A DNA stretch of 64,000 bases from Pyrrhosoma nymphula (taxonomy: Eukaryota; Arthropoda; Insecta; Odonata; Coenagrionidae). Shown in pieces: positions 38,904 through 50,894 of the stretch; positions within the stretch are counted from its first letter, which is position 1, and the number at the start of each line of letters is the position of its first letter. Made by a program: the position numbers and the translations under genes. Location: NCBI GenBank assembly GCA_963573305.1, contig OY754338.1, forward strand, positions 44,605,531 to 44,669,530. The letters are read 5' to 3'. Below the pieces are notes generated by a model, which worked only from the letters and a program-made list of their open reading frames with translations, had not been told where the DNA came from and did not search any database.

Positions 38904-39157
38904 CAGCAGCGTCAGATGCGACCGCACCAATGCCGTCCTCGTGGGCTCCGTCCAACCCCACGCCGATGATGCTGCAGCGTGACCAGCCGCCGGTCGAGTC
39001 CGTGGAGGTAACGACGTGCGGGGGTGTCGCGAGGGGCCGTCACGGGATCCTCCAGACACCTGGGTTCCCTGGGCCCTTCCCCGTGCCGTTGAAATGCCGG
39101 TGGGTCGTCGACGCTTCCAACTATCCAGGGTCCGACATCGTCGCCTATCTGACGCAG
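38904..39157 (+). CDS. CUB-EGF gene, exon A (start of CUB-like domain)
   Basis: Internal coding exon. The acceptor is a pyrimidine tract ending CTTTCCAGCAGCAGCG, with three possible AG sites in a row. The donor is CAG|GTAAGA at 39157/39158, and the exon ends exactly on a codon (phase 0). The open frame gives a proline-rich lead then ESVEVTTCGGVARGRHG and ILQTPGFPG, with the second cysteine in PLKCRWVVDA. This is the beginning of a CUB domain (C-G-G, G-x-I-x-TPGFP, C-x-W-x-I-x-A pattern). It continues into exon B with no loss of frame. GC-rich third positions contrast with the AT-rich surroundings. A methionine at 38930 opens the frame, but I judge the exon internal because of the acceptor. 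The gene is not named; the product is probably a secreted or membrane extracellular protein. Confidence 0.85.
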
Positions 39158-39879
39158 GTAAGAAGACAAATCCGCCGTTGAAGCATTTTTGACTTGAATC
39201 AATGTGACAGTGGCGTATCTGGTCCATGTCTATGGTAAAAGTGTTAAGTACTGATTTTATTTTACTTCTGTATTTGAAAGTTCATTCCCAGAAAGAAATA
39301 CTTATGATAAACAGTGGTGATTTTTAAAACTTAAAGTTGGGTAAACACTAAGAAAGTTATATTTTGACACTGCACTGAAAAAAGGACGCCGAAATGTTGG
39401 CTTTGATTTTGACGTCAGGTGGAAGTGAACACCGTATTTACATCGTTTAAAATACACACTGATCCTCTCTGTACTGCGCTTACGAATAGAAAATAAAAAC
39501 GTTTTATTACTCACGAGAATGCCTTCACTTCTATAATCTCGGAAACGTTCAATCTTACCCCAAGATTCAGGAACTGAATTGCCTTGTAACGAATTTTGGA
39601 CTGTTATGACAATTTTGGGCTCTTCCCTGCCAAAGTTCACTCTTCTAGAGACCTGAGAGTCCAGAGAGCCTTTTTGCCTGTTATGGAAGTGGCTAGTCCC
39701 AAAGGCCTCATTGCTACTTATGGAAAACGAACACATTCATAGTACTGCCTAGTGACGTCGTCAAATATTGTAGCCCGTTTTTTGGGCGTGTTATTTTTCA
39801 GAAAGTGAAGTTATTTTCTAGATTTAAAATTGCGCTTAGTTGGGTAATCAACTAAGAAGTTAAATTTCAACTTTCAGCC

Positions 39880-40685
39880 TTAAATTCCAGCTAACAGACT
39901 CACAACGCAATTGTCTTCCGCGAAAAGAACAAACCTTTGTACGATTTGGCAAAAGTATCGTATGCAACACAACCACTCGATACTTTTATTCGGTGTTTTA
40001 CTCGATGATTTTATTTGGTGTTTGTAGCTTTCAATATCTAAACGCAACTCATTAACTTTTAAATCATCTTTGTATTTGAATGCGAGATCTGCTGGGGATT
40101 TCTTTAGTTCTTCAGTGGAGGTTTTGTGTGACAAAAGTCCTGTTTGGAAACGAAAATCAATATCTAAACTTTGAAATCTCAATCCCATTTGCTGAATAAA
40201 ATTGTCTAGTGCACTGTAAAGATGAATTTTATACTTTTGAAGTGGAGTCATCAAGGCCGCTTTGGTCCTTTCGTCGAACATTGTTCTAACCTTTCGTTTA
40301 CGCTTTTTCGAAAATTCCAATTCTATTGGTAGTTGGTTTGCTAGATTTTTTGCTGAATCAATACACAGCTTTATTTGTTTTTTTCTGAAGTCATTCAAAA
40401 TAACACCCACAAGGCCCCGCAAGTGATGCAACCTCAATGGAAACGGTTTTTTCCTGTAAAATGCAATTAAAGTTGGTAATACATACATCTAAGAAGATGA
40501 ACCCATGCGACCAATAAACAAATAAATTCGAAATTAATCCTTTTTAAATCCATTTTAGCTGAAGATACAGAATTAGCTGTATATATCCTCCTTTCCTCAG
40601 TTTCTTCTGCAATGTTCTCTAATGTTTTCATTATTTGCTGTAATTGAGTATGCAATGCGTGAATTGAATTAAATTTGATGACCAT
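39880..40685 (-). pseudogene. hAT-family (ZMYM1-like) transposase fragment, frameshifted
   Basis: Two minus-strand frames, 40685-40467 and 40488-39880, overlap with a frame change near 40470-40490. Together they match the middle of ZMYM1-like hAT transposases. The first has a segment like the LQ..L..I......A..L...I..FEF region. The second includes RKRKVRTMFDE, then LYSALDNFIQQMGLRFQSL with the phenylalanine-rich FRFQTGLLS and KVNELRLDIES. The N-terminal zinc finger and the C-terminal dimerisation region are absent and one frame is broken, so it is a dead remnant. A GC-rich segment at 40830-40940 containing CAGGGGCGC (minus strand, hAT-tip-like) may be its 5' end. The opposite end was not found. 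It lies in the intron, antisense to the gene. Confidence 0.75.
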
Positions 40686-41063
40686 ATCTCGTATCAGAAT
40701 GACCCTTCAAAGTAAATTTTAAATTTCATAAAGGTTGACAACGTTCAATCGATACGGAAAAATTTTTAAAAATATTTTACACTGTGCCAAACAAGTTTTT
40801 TATGTGAGTTAGCATCATGTTTTAATTTAGCGTGCCTGTGCCCCAGCAGGCTGTGGGTCTGCAAAGTACGCCCCCCTGAGGGTTGCGCCCCTGGCAGCCG
40901 CCCGCCTGGCCAGTCCCTAGCTACGACGCGACGCCGGGTGCAGCAAGTTTATTTTTCCTTTGACTTCCCGTAAAACATAAAAAAAATATGTTGGGCCTGT
41001 GTATTACTTTTTCGGGTGTTATTCGCACGTTTAAAAGAACAATTATTGGAATTGTCCAAGGGA

Positions 41064-41110
41064 TTGGGATCAATATCAATAATTGGAACAATTATTGATA
41101 TTGATCCCAA
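41064..41110. repeat. Perfect 22-bp palindrome with a 3-nt loop
   Basis: 41064-41085 is exactly the inverse of 41089-41110, separated by GAA. The arm begins TTGGGATCAATATC. With a spacer of only three bases it could extrude as a hairpin or be a transposon footprint. No other function can be read from the sequence. Confidence 0.9.
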
Positions 41111-43194
41111 ATTTCAGTAATATAGCATGCCTAATATATTGTTGATAACTGACATTTAGTAGCTATATCTGTCTTCTTGTTGACAACAATTGCAATGAAA
41201 GAGGTATGATAAACTTCCTTTTTTAATTTATTATTCATAAGCCATGAAATGGTAGAAATGAGATCTTTTTAATATTACTCCGTACATTCTAATCCTTTGT
41301 TAGTCCGAATATTTTTCTCCTTAGAAAACAATTGGAAAGTCTAGCATAATAATTTTTAAGACAGTGAAACCCTCACAGCCATAGCACGGAGTCGTATGGT
41401 TTTCATGAAAATGTGGTGTGCAGATTTTAAGTTCTATTTTTATTTGCCGCATTCTATAAATGTATATTTTTAGTTACCCTTGTTGAAAGCACATAATTTT
41501 TCTTGATACGAAAGCTAGTTTACTAAAATTACATCCCACAAGTTGGCTCACACTATCTACTGTCACCTTCCGATTGTGTAGAAGAGTTTTGAATGCCGCG
41601 TTAATCATGCTTCTCTTTGATTGGCTGGACCGGCTGGACGCACACTTCGGCTGGCAGACCCAGCTGAAGTGTCCTTGAAGGGCCCTTTAGGTGCCAATTG
41701 GAACGCAGCTACTACTTCCCCTTGATAAGGTGTTTCAGGGGAATTGTAGTTCTGCATCGAAACGAATCATCCAAATTTAATTATACGAATTTATACCATC
41801 ATGCGCCTGAAGGAATCGCGCTCAGGTGGCCAAAACTCTTGTGAGCCAAATACCGATAAAAATCCACCGATTATTTCAATTGAAATAATCAGTCCAGTGA
41901 GGAAATCGAAAAACCATATCTGCGACATATTCCGTTTTGAAAAAGGGAAGCTCCAGAGGCTACATTATGAAGAAACATTGTATTTTATTAAAAGTTTCTA
42001 AATCTTTGTAATAATGAAAACGGTAATATTTGTCATTGGAGCTGACTGTTCGTTATATTTATATTTAACGCCAAGTAATACTTCATAGTTATTCAAGATA
42101 GAAAATTCAATTTAATTGAATATTTTAAAGAGATTTTTGAAGGCTAATTTAATATAAATAATGTTAAATTAACCTAGTTTAATTCATTCTTTGTTTCATT
42201 AAAAAAAATGCTTTATGGGTTTTATTGGGTTTTTTAAGTGGGATTTTTAAAACCCGGGTGGTTTTTGTGAGTCGGGCAAAATAGTGACAACTCTGCTTAA
42301 AATTGTCGCAATATCCGCAGTAAGACGTTGGTTCAAGTTTAAAAATGGGATACATATCAGAGTTTTCGCGCTTTTGTCAGGGTAATGCAATGATTCATCC
42401 ATAAAGTTGCAAAATGTATATTACTATAAATACGCGGTATAACCACATTTATTAGTTCACTTTTTAGAAAAAAATAGGCTTTAATTCACACTTCAAGAAG
42501 CCGTCTACTTTCTTATTTAATCTGTTGAAAAAACAAATTTAATCGAGTTCGAATGTGTGTACGATTACGATGGGAGCATTACCTTGAATTGGCTACGCGC
42601 ATGTGTAAGGCCAGGGTGGGAGGATAGAGGGAATTGGCACCCTTTTATGGCGTGGGCGATAATTTCCGCGCGTTACATCACGTGACCTCGATGTGCTAAT
42701 GCGCTGATTTTGGTGAATTACTAAATATATCGTACAGATCTATCCAGTAAAACCTTTCTTAAAATCTCATTCCTAAAATTCCTTTCTAGATCTTACTTTG
42801 TTCCATCTTATTTGTTGAATGAAGTCAAAATATGCATTTGTATTATGAGTCAAATTTAATATGGTAACCCGCTGATAGAATCTGTCGAAGTTCAGGCGAG
42901 TGAACCTCTTCTGCGTGTTCCAAAATACAAAACATGTATAGTAGGTATGAAGTATAAGTACGTAACTCAAGCACTTCCTTACGCAGGTCTTAAAGTCACA
43001 GTCATTGTATCAGAATTAATATCACCCGGCAGGAATTTTAATTTATGTTTAGAGAGTAAAGCTTTTGCAAAATCTATCTTAATCTTGTTAAATTCTGGGC
43101 ACTGTCAATAAGTTAATACCAAGGTTAGTTACCATGGAATTATTTGCACTGCCGAGGGCTGTTTTATGAGGGTTGCTCACAGTTCCTCTCCACT

Positions 43195-43320
43195 TTCTCT
43201 CAAGGCTTTCGAGAATCTCGCGGCGCGGCGATAGTCTCGTCCCGCCCAATAATGCTATCGTCTCGAGTCTCGTCTCGAATTTCCAGCATCGGTTTCATCT
43301 CGAGTCTCGCGGCAACACTA
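43195..43320. repeat. TCTCG-rich, CpG-dense patch
   Basis: A CpG-dense stretch in AT-rich DNA, with the pentamer TCTCG (or CTCGA) recurring about ten times at irregular spacing (for example GTCTCGAGTCTCGTCTCGAA). It ends just before the target duplication of the hAT element at 43331. It is not coding. Confidence 0.55.
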
Positions 43321-43322
43321 GA

Positions 43323-43643
43323 GTGTAAATATTAGTTTCCAACCTTTATTTATTCCCCACACCCCTAAACATATATTACATGTTCTCGCACCCCTTAAAG
43401 TAATCATTTATTAAATAATGAAATGAAGGAGACAAAAACATATGTGTTTAATACATTTTAATGTTATATATTAACAAAAAATTGGTAAAAAAAAATTTTC
43501 AACAAATTAAAAGTTGAAAAACCCTACAAAAGATATCCTTAATATAAACAAAAAAACTGAAATTCTATCTCGCTCCTAATGGAATGTCATCCCGCGCCCT
43601 CAAGGAGTGCTAGAACCCTTGGTCGGGAATCCCTGGTGTAAAG
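43323..43643. mobile_element. Non-autonomous hAT element with 8-bp target duplication
   Basis: The element proper spans 43331-43635 (305 bp). Its right tip, read inward, is CAGGGATTCCCGACCAAGG, a typical hAT terminus. Its left tip ATTAGTTTCCAACC is a decayed match to the common CAGTGTTTCCCAACC tip. The flanks are GTGTAAAT (43323-43330) and GTGTAAAG (43636-43643), an 8-bp duplication with one mismatch, as hAT insertion requires. There is no coding capacity, so movement must have depended on a transposase elsewhere. Confidence 0.7.
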
Positions 43644-46600
43644 GTATGCTTTTATCAATCAAACAATAAACAGGTTTTTTTGATAGTGATCAGACTTGAG
43701 TAAATAGCTTTTAGTCTTTTTACGGTTGGACCATCTCAAATCCACTGTGAATTTCGCGGTGCAAGAGGATGCCTGTGTGGTTTAATTGATCAAAGCTTTC
43801 GAGACCAACCCATTGGCCGCCGTTCGCGATTCCAGGTGAATGAATTTTTTCATTGCAAGTTTCCTTACATTTTCTTGATGAATCTGTTTAATAACAATTT
43901 TAATTCAAAATTTTAGTCATGATACGGCAATTGAAAATTTTGACAAAAATTACGTGAGATTTGTTCAGTTTAGATGCATGAAATGTTTTCTGCGTCTGAA
44001 GTCATTACAGCATAGGAATTAGTGCCATTTATCGTACAAAAGTTATTTTTAAATATCTGTTTGTTGCTCCAAGTACTTAACTTAAAACTGTAATGGGAAG
44101 TTATGATATTATCAACGAAAAATTCTGGTGCGAGCTTGGAATTTGTGAGAGATACGTGCATGTTATGGTCAATTTCAATATGGTATTTTAGGCAGTAAAA
44201 TAAGTTAGTGTCAGATTTACAAGTGTACCCGTGGTAAGGATGACACCAGTTGTATATAATTTCTCAGTTTTGTAGTAATAACCCATTTGAAATTTCCTCT
44301 ATATTTTATGTAACCTGTGGCTTTGTAAAATTCGGATTGTCACAGTTGAACAGACACCCTTCGGCAAGATTGACAGTATAGCCCGTAAAAATCCAAGAAA
44401 GTGTACATCTGTTGACGTGTTTCTCCTCTGTTCGATACTATGTCCGGGTTTATTTCCTGTTGCATGTTCTTCTTCTCCAGGAATAGGGGGTGTTTATGTG
44501 AGTTTTCTGCTAATAATACGATACCCTACTGTTCTCTCGCTCCCCTTGATTCCTGTTGAAGTTTTAGTTTATGCCGTAATACCGATTTACTTCCCGTATC
44601 ATTCCGTGTCATAGTGTTTTTCACGCTTGTAAACGCCAGCCCTTGGATGAGTTTTGCAGGAGTGACGATAACGCTCCGTCGGGTTTTCGATTTTACGGAA
44701 GACTGAAAATTTGTGTTAGCACCTCGCTTTTGGGAAATGTCTCAGCTTACATCAGAGTAGGCGTCTTCCTTATCTCAAAGGCAGAGACGTTGCGCTCATT
44801 AATCCTATGAACTGGAATTAGAAATCCTCGCCTTCGGGCGTAAATTTGTTATTCTTCTGCTTAGTCAGTGGATGCCGTTGATTTTTTCGGGCTGAATTTC
44901 ATTGCCATTATCTTGGAATGTTTTCTTTGTCGTCATTTCGGGTATAGTATCTGTGATAGACTTAAATCTTCATTGGTGGCACGATGCTGATCATTCTGAA
45001 CTTGCAGAGTCAATTTGAACTCAGATTTAAAATTGCAATGGTCCTCTACTCATTGTACTGCTCGTCATGATGGATATTAGTATCTAGTGCTGGTGGCTAT
45101 TTTTATACTTTTTCTCATCTGATTCATTTATTCGCCCTGATTTTAGTTTTCCTTGCATCACACTTCGTTATTAGCTACTAATATCCTTATATCGAGCTGG
45201 TTTAATTTTTATTTTTCATAAGTCTTTGCTTTTTTGAGCTACTCTCAAGTGAGCGTAGCTAGAGAAATAGCTGTCATATTTACCTATTTGCATTATAAAG
45301 TTGCGATACTAGGCTGCGTTAAGGTGTCAACAATGGTTTCTTGCTGCTCTTAGCGTGGATATTCGCGCAAGGCGTTGAAATTAGAAATTTACAACAAATT
45401 GCCGTGTTGATATCTATCTCTAATGTTCTCTTAGTTTGGATATTGTAGATATATGTTTGAATGCGTTGTTTTTAACAATTAGTTTGCATTATCATTTGGT
45501 TTATGTATTAACGTAGAAGAAATAATAAAATTTATTTTAGTGGGTCCCTTCTTTGTCCCTGAATGACCGTAAAACAAAACTTTCCTAGGAAAAAAGAGTT
45601 TCCTGGAGCGGGAATCTTGGATAGCGTAGTAGTCTGTGGCTGGGCCTGGGAAAATGAGGCACAGTTATACAATTCCTGGTCCAGGAGACCCAAGCCAACT
45701 AGCGGTTTCTAACGCATTCTAACCGTTCATTGCTCTAACCGAAAAATCTATTCGAAAATGCCAATTATTGGTTTGGCAGCTCTGACAATGTATATACATT
45801 TTACTGCCTAGAGTTATTCCACTATAATACAAGGCATGTACATAAAAATGTGAAAAAAAATTCAAAGGATGTGAAAAACATTGAACTTATTTTATAAGAA
45901 AACCACAAAGCCTGAAGAAATCTTTCGGCGTGGTCATTTGAGGAGTTGGTAACCTATCTTGTATGTTGTTTTCGTTGTGGTAGACACGCTGATCGTTTTC
46001 CTGGTGCTCTTTCATGCACGGCAAATCCAAAAATGGGGAACGCTGACTCATTACTACTTAAATTGTACCCAGGTTGATAGATGGTCACCTCGTCCTTCTG
46101 AGTGATTAACAGCTTGATCGATTCCTTTGAGTACATAAATATATTTGCATTCAATGACTGAATTAAGTTTCGCAATTCAACGTTGGTATGTGCGTTGAGT
46201 ATCTTAGTCAGGATTGGAGAGTAGGGTACAATCCAATGGTTGACAACATCAAAAGGAGAACCATGTTTATTTGACCTATGAACCCTCCGTCACCCGGACT
46301 GCGCCTTCGGCATAAAGGGTAGCCATAATAATTGGTTTCGGTTGCTAAATTAAAAATCTATGGTGATTCTTTGTGTACTTGCCGATTTTCATGCACGCAT
46401 GTCGTTCATTGCGCATAATTCTCGTTCTTCTTTCAGGTAAGAAGCATATAGTGACCTTAAATTTAATCATATTAAAACAGATTGATGGTTGAAAACAGAT
46501 GGGTCTATGTTTTAACCAGTTTTATAGCTGGTTACCCGTCCGTAGGTTAGGTAAGGATGAAATTTGTGCGGTTCTTAGCGTAATCCGAGAAACACCACGG

Positions 46601-47384
46601 GGAGATTATAATGAGATTGCTGGTAGGCATGTCTTTGAGCATCCAAGTCTAACCTTTGTCGTTTTTCTTGCAAGGATGCATTTTCTCGCAAAGAAAACAT
46701 TCCTCATGCTTTAGCAGATTTTTTCGAAAGGTCATCCTTTTTTCTATTAGGCATGTTGATGGATATATTTTCAAGTCCAAGGAGGGGAAACACAGCGGCG
46801 AGTGAGAGAGTTGATTAGGCAGCTCGATGATTGAGTGAATGTTAACTGCACTTTAACACTTTTAAACATAAAAAAATAACTCATAACGTTAATGATGTGG
46901 GAATTGGTCTAAAAACCAGTTCGCAATCGTAATGAGAGGCAGACGGTTCCACTACGTGTAATACATCTTAGTATTAAACGATTATAAACAACGCCATGTT
47001 TGTTAGAGCAACAGAGGCATTATTACCATTGCTATTCGCTGCACGTAAATATTCATGCACGTTTAACTGCTTTATGTTTATTGTTTACTGCGTACGTGTT
47101 CTCTCATTTACGTGCAGTTCCCTTATGAGAGCTACATTGAGAATAGACATTGAAGAGTATACTTGTTGTAAATATGCATTGAATATATCGATTACCGCCC
47201 GAAGCAACTGGAGCCCTTGGGACTTTGCGCCCTTCTTATACAGATTTTCTTTCTACGTGCTATCTGGGGCCTGCAGGAAAACGTGATATTTAAATGCTAG
47301 AGGCGTGAATATTCTTTTAAAACCAAATCTCTTGTTATCAAGGAAAAATGCTATTGTTGATTTCTGAGAAAATTGCGCGTTTTT

Positions 47385-47745
47385 GCAGGTAAAAACGCGA
47401 TATTAACTCAAATACGAAATGGAAAAGATAATTGACTGAAAGTTCTGACTGACTGACCCAACCCTCTATCTTGAGCGGAAGTAATTTTAAAAAGCAAACA
47501 ATTATATCACTGTACAAAAACCATTACGAGGCGTAAACCACAAAAAGGGCCCCATTTTAGGACCTTTTGGTCCCCTGAGTTATTATTTGATAGCATAAAA
47601 ACCTTTTCCTTGAAAAAATACGTACATGTGCCAAATGTCATGGTGATCGGTTAAACGGTGTCGAAGTCTATTAATCTTGGACAGACAGACAGGCAGACAA
47701 ACAGATATACAAATATCCATTTTTTATATACATAGATTAGTCGCT
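47385..47745 (+). repeat. Dispersed repeat with GACA tract (probable LINE/SINE 3' end)
   Basis: The order GAAAGTTCTGACTGACTGAC, then GTCATGGTGATCGGTTAAACG, then GACAGACAGACAGGCAGAC and a terminal TATATACATAGATTAG is that of a repeat 3' end common in insect genomes. No open frame is present. The family is not assigned. Confidence 0.5.
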
Positions 47746-48593
47746 ACCTAATTTTTCTAATGTATGTATGTTATGATTCTAATATTTTTAATATTAATTT
47801 CGCCTACTGTAATTGGAACTGCAACATTTTTTCTTTCGTTGTTTATGTCACTTGTTTATTCATGAAAAAATATCGATAAATTAGCCAGGATTGTTGTCAG
47901 AGTCGCGGAAGTATGGGGCTCAAAAATACAAGTTGCCTATCTTTTGTATTTTAGAATTGGTACCACCACCACTTCGGAAAATTTGAAAAGATTATGGTTA
48001 CATACAATGGGGACAATAAATCTAACAGTGATGAAACTTTTAGATTTGAAGATATAGCTCCAAACTTGCAAAACTTCAAATTTATTGGCACAAACGGAAA
48101 TATAATATTACAGAATTCATGGACCTAATGTTATCCACTGAAATCCAACAAAAATATTGGAATAAATTAATAAGAAAGAATATAAAATCCTCAATAAAAA
48201 CCTTGTTGATGTTGGTAGTTGTGAGAGGAAACAGGGAGGGTTGGATAGGAACCAAAATTAGGAATAAATAGTATTGTTAAATACAGCATATAGCCACGAT
48301 TAAGGGATTGAAACATGGCACGATAGAAACACCGATCAATCACCGACGTCAAGCATCGTTGGGCTGTGCTCAAGTTTGGAGGGGTGGTCCTTCGATTCGT
48401 CGGAGTGCTGTTGCGCGTGGAAGACTATGTGCGAAATGACCTTAGCGGTCGAAGCACGAAAAACAAAAACGCTGTACTACTGGCAACGATGCCCTCGGCT
48501 CAAAAGCGTTTGGGGTTATTTTGAATACCTTGTTTATGTATCGATTTGTGCGGCAATCATTTGATGCTTCCAATTTCTCTCTTCCGATTGCAG

Positions 48594-48825
48594 GTATTCG
48601 TGACGAGCGGGCTTCGCTTCGAGTCCTTCGCTTACCTGGACGCGGATGGGAGCGAAGGGGGTGGCTTCGGGGGCTGGCCCGGCATCATGGGCACCGGGGG
48701 CTCTCCAATAGGCCGGCAGCTCATACTCAGCTCCGAGTCGAGGCCTCCGGCGCTTGAGGAGGTCGGCTGGATACGGTCCGAGTCTCCCTTCCTGGTCGCC
48801 ACGCTGAACTTGGACAGACTGGAAG
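48594..48825 (+). CDS. CUB-EGF gene, exon B (rest of CUB-like domain)
   Basis: The acceptor is TCTCTCTTCCGATTGCAG|GTATTC and the donor GAAG|GTAAGC. The exon is 232 nt, entering in phase 0 and leaving with one base of a glycine codon. The translation begins VFVTSGLRFESFAYLDAD, has a glycine-rich insert (SEGGGFGGWPGIMGTGG), and ends with ESPFLVATLNLDRLEG. It completes the beta-sandwich of the CUB domain begun in exon A. It contains no cysteine, so the second disulfide of a classical CUB domain is absent, as in some divergent members. The very high GC content against an AT-rich background supports coding selection. The minus-strand frame overlapping here is a shadow. Confidence 0.85.
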
Positions 48826-48924
48826 GTAAGCGACTACTGGCCCTGCGTACCACTTTTGCTCTCTCTTGTCGCCGTCCACAAATAGGATAGGTCACCCTTT
48901 GAGGCACAACGATTTGTGAGCAAT

Positions 48925-49060
48925 ACAATGAAAGGGAAAATTCCACGAGGAAGTGGGACATATACATAGGACATGTAAAACAGGGAAATAATCAGAAGAG
49001 TTACAATACCATAATGGAGTTATCAGGATATAGGATAGAATGGAGACTTGCAGTTAGCCA
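48925..49060 (+). pseudogene. LINE polymerase C-terminal fragment
   Basis: One frame gives KGKIPRG at 48931-48951. After a frame change the next gives YIGHVKQGNN, then MELSGYRIEWRL. This matches the same C-terminal pattern as the remnant at 16540-16862 (EGKxPRGxPRxxYIxxI...MxxLxxDRxEWR). It is too short and broken to be functional. It sits directly upstream of the tRNA-like T-arm at 49177. Confidence 0.6.
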
Positions 49061-49160
49061 ATCTTAGGATTGGGAGCAACCTGACCATTAGTCAATCTCT
49101 GCGCTAATCAAATGATATGATACGCAGTCACGACATCGGGTGTGCCAATTCACAATGAAA

Positions 49161-49240
49161 ATTTCATTTGAATTGTCCGGGATTCGAACCCGGATCTTTC
49201 AATTGACGGACAAATCAAATCATTTTCACCCTCTCCGTAT
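49161..49240 (-). repeat. tRNA-related SINE fragment (T-arm only)
   Basis: On the minus strand 49193-49177 forms a perfect T-arm: CCGGG, loop TTCGAAT, CCCGG, with a consensus B-box. No A-box, D-arm or acceptor pairing accompanies it, so it is not a tRNA gene. The following CAAATGAAATTTTCATT resembles the tail beside the SINE head at 998-1070. Confidence 0.55.
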
Positions 49241-50150
49241 TCCTACTTTTTGTATATCTTTGCACGCGTGGCGCGACTACGGATCATATAGTTTATGCTT
49301 TGGAAAAATCATGTTATTATCCCAGAAATATTCGAGAGGCCATTGCATTCGCCAGGAAACCCAAACATTTTAGCCGAAAAGATGGCTAAGAAAGTTGATG
49401 GTGAAAGAAGATGGAAAAGATTTTTTCCCGAAAAACAGACCACTTAGACACCAATGGTGCCTTAAGCCGAACTGCATGAGAACTACCAGAAATCTGCTTC
49501 GTTCATTTGACTTGATGACGACAGCTGATACACCAGTAAAACTGTTTTTTACAAGAAACATTACACGCGGTGGAGACCCGAGAATGTAGTCTTCTCAGTC
49601 TTAGAAATAAATGACGAATAAAGATGACCACTCTTCAATTATATTAATTTCAGGCATGACAGTATTCCTTCGATGGTTTGCATATTTTCTTTAAAAAATT
49701 CTGTTTTCACTATTAAAATCGAGACATCTATGCTGATCGCGTTGGAAACATCTTTATTTCATGTTTTAATCTACCCCAAGCATTCCAACCTTAACTGACA
49801 TATTGCATTGACGTAGGTATGATAAAAATGTTAGCTGATGGTGAAGAATGAGATCGTAGTTTTTTCACATAATTTTACCTAATTTCATTACAAATTCCGA
49901 TCCTAAGCATAACTCTTAAGTGATAATATTGAGACCATAGAAATTATGTGAAGACGTGACATTAGTTGTGATATGAAATCTCATTGAATTGGAAAATACC
50001 GTTTCTTACGTAAACACTGCGATCTTATACGAAAAACAAAGAGAAAATCGAGGCGAAAATTGTTGATAAAAGATACAACCTTGATAGTTTGCAATTGGAA
50101 ATAATAATTAGCTGAAAAATACAAGTATAGTGGTGAATATTACGCGATAT

Positions 50151-50262
50151 CGGGATTCTCACTGGGATAGGAAATTGGCTGCAAGAGCAAGATGATGATG
50201 ACGGAAGAGTATTCTATGGAAACGTTGGCAGCAGCCAATTAGCTAACCCAGTGTGAATCCCG
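50151..50262. mobile_element. Short foldback/MITE (~112 bp)
   Basis: Arms of about 34 bp (50151-50184 and 50230-50262) are inverted copies with a few mismatches, starting CGGGATTC at both ends and including AATTGGCTGC. The interior is non-coding. No clear target duplication was seen. Confidence 0.6.
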
Positions 50263-50868
50263 AGAACACCTAGCATTTGTTATTCGATGGGAAAACATCA
50301 GATCTTACGTAAGAACACTGTTGTGTTCTCAAATCACTCGTTAAAACGTTATCATTAAATTAATTTTAGAACGTATTTGTGCATAGTATTAATTCGTTAA
50401 TGGCTTAATATATTTTTTGTTGTAATAAAATGAATTCAGTGTTTAAAATACTTAATGGCAGTAATGAAAATCATCATCGATATAGGTAGTTCATAGCAGA
50501 GTCGAGATATTTTCTGCGGTAATTAAATTTTAATATAACGTATTTCATACTTAAATAACTTATCTTGCCATTTATTAAGAATTATTTACGTTTTTGTTCC
50601 TCGTGAGCAGTCAACCGAGAGCTTTATTACTAAATTTTCTGCATCGTTTGATTTATGCAATACGCTACATTTTTTTATGATTGGAGATATAAAGAAATAA
50701 ACAAAAGAAGGAATATTCCTCGTATTCATTCACTAAATGCAAAAAAAATGTTTACAAGGAAATATATCATTTTTTGTGCTCTCTTGAATACGTCACGTAA
50801 GTCAATTCACCATACTTTATTAATAAAGCTACGTGGTCAACTCGTACTTCATAAACGTTTTGTAATGA

Positions 50869-50894
50869 TAAACGACACGTTTTCGTGTCGTTTA
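50869..50894. repeat. Perfect 11-bp hairpin with TTTT loop
   Basis: TAAACGACACG, TTTT, CGTGTCGTTTA. It is exact, but short enough that chance or a small transposon footprint are both possible. Confidence 0.6.

Larger units (their letters stand above)
39158..48593 (+). other. Intron A-B of the CUB-EGF gene (~9.4 kb)
   Basis: Bounded by GTAAGA and a pyrimidine-rich acceptor ending TTGCAG. It holds a broken hAT transposase on the opposite strand, a perfect 22-bp palindrome, a TCTCG-rich patch, a 305-bp non-autonomous hAT element and a dispersed repeat with a GACA tract. I found no additional exon inside it. Confidence 0.8.

Noticed and set aside
38862..39227. Minus-strand frames over exon A and over exon B as genes
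   Set aside because: They are shadows of GC-rich plus-strand exons, which have consistent splice sites and phases.
40830..40940. A CpG-rich patch as a promoter or first exon
   Set aside because: It contains a hAT-tip-like CAGGGGCGC and lies beside a hAT transposase remnant on the matching side, so a transposon end is a better reading.
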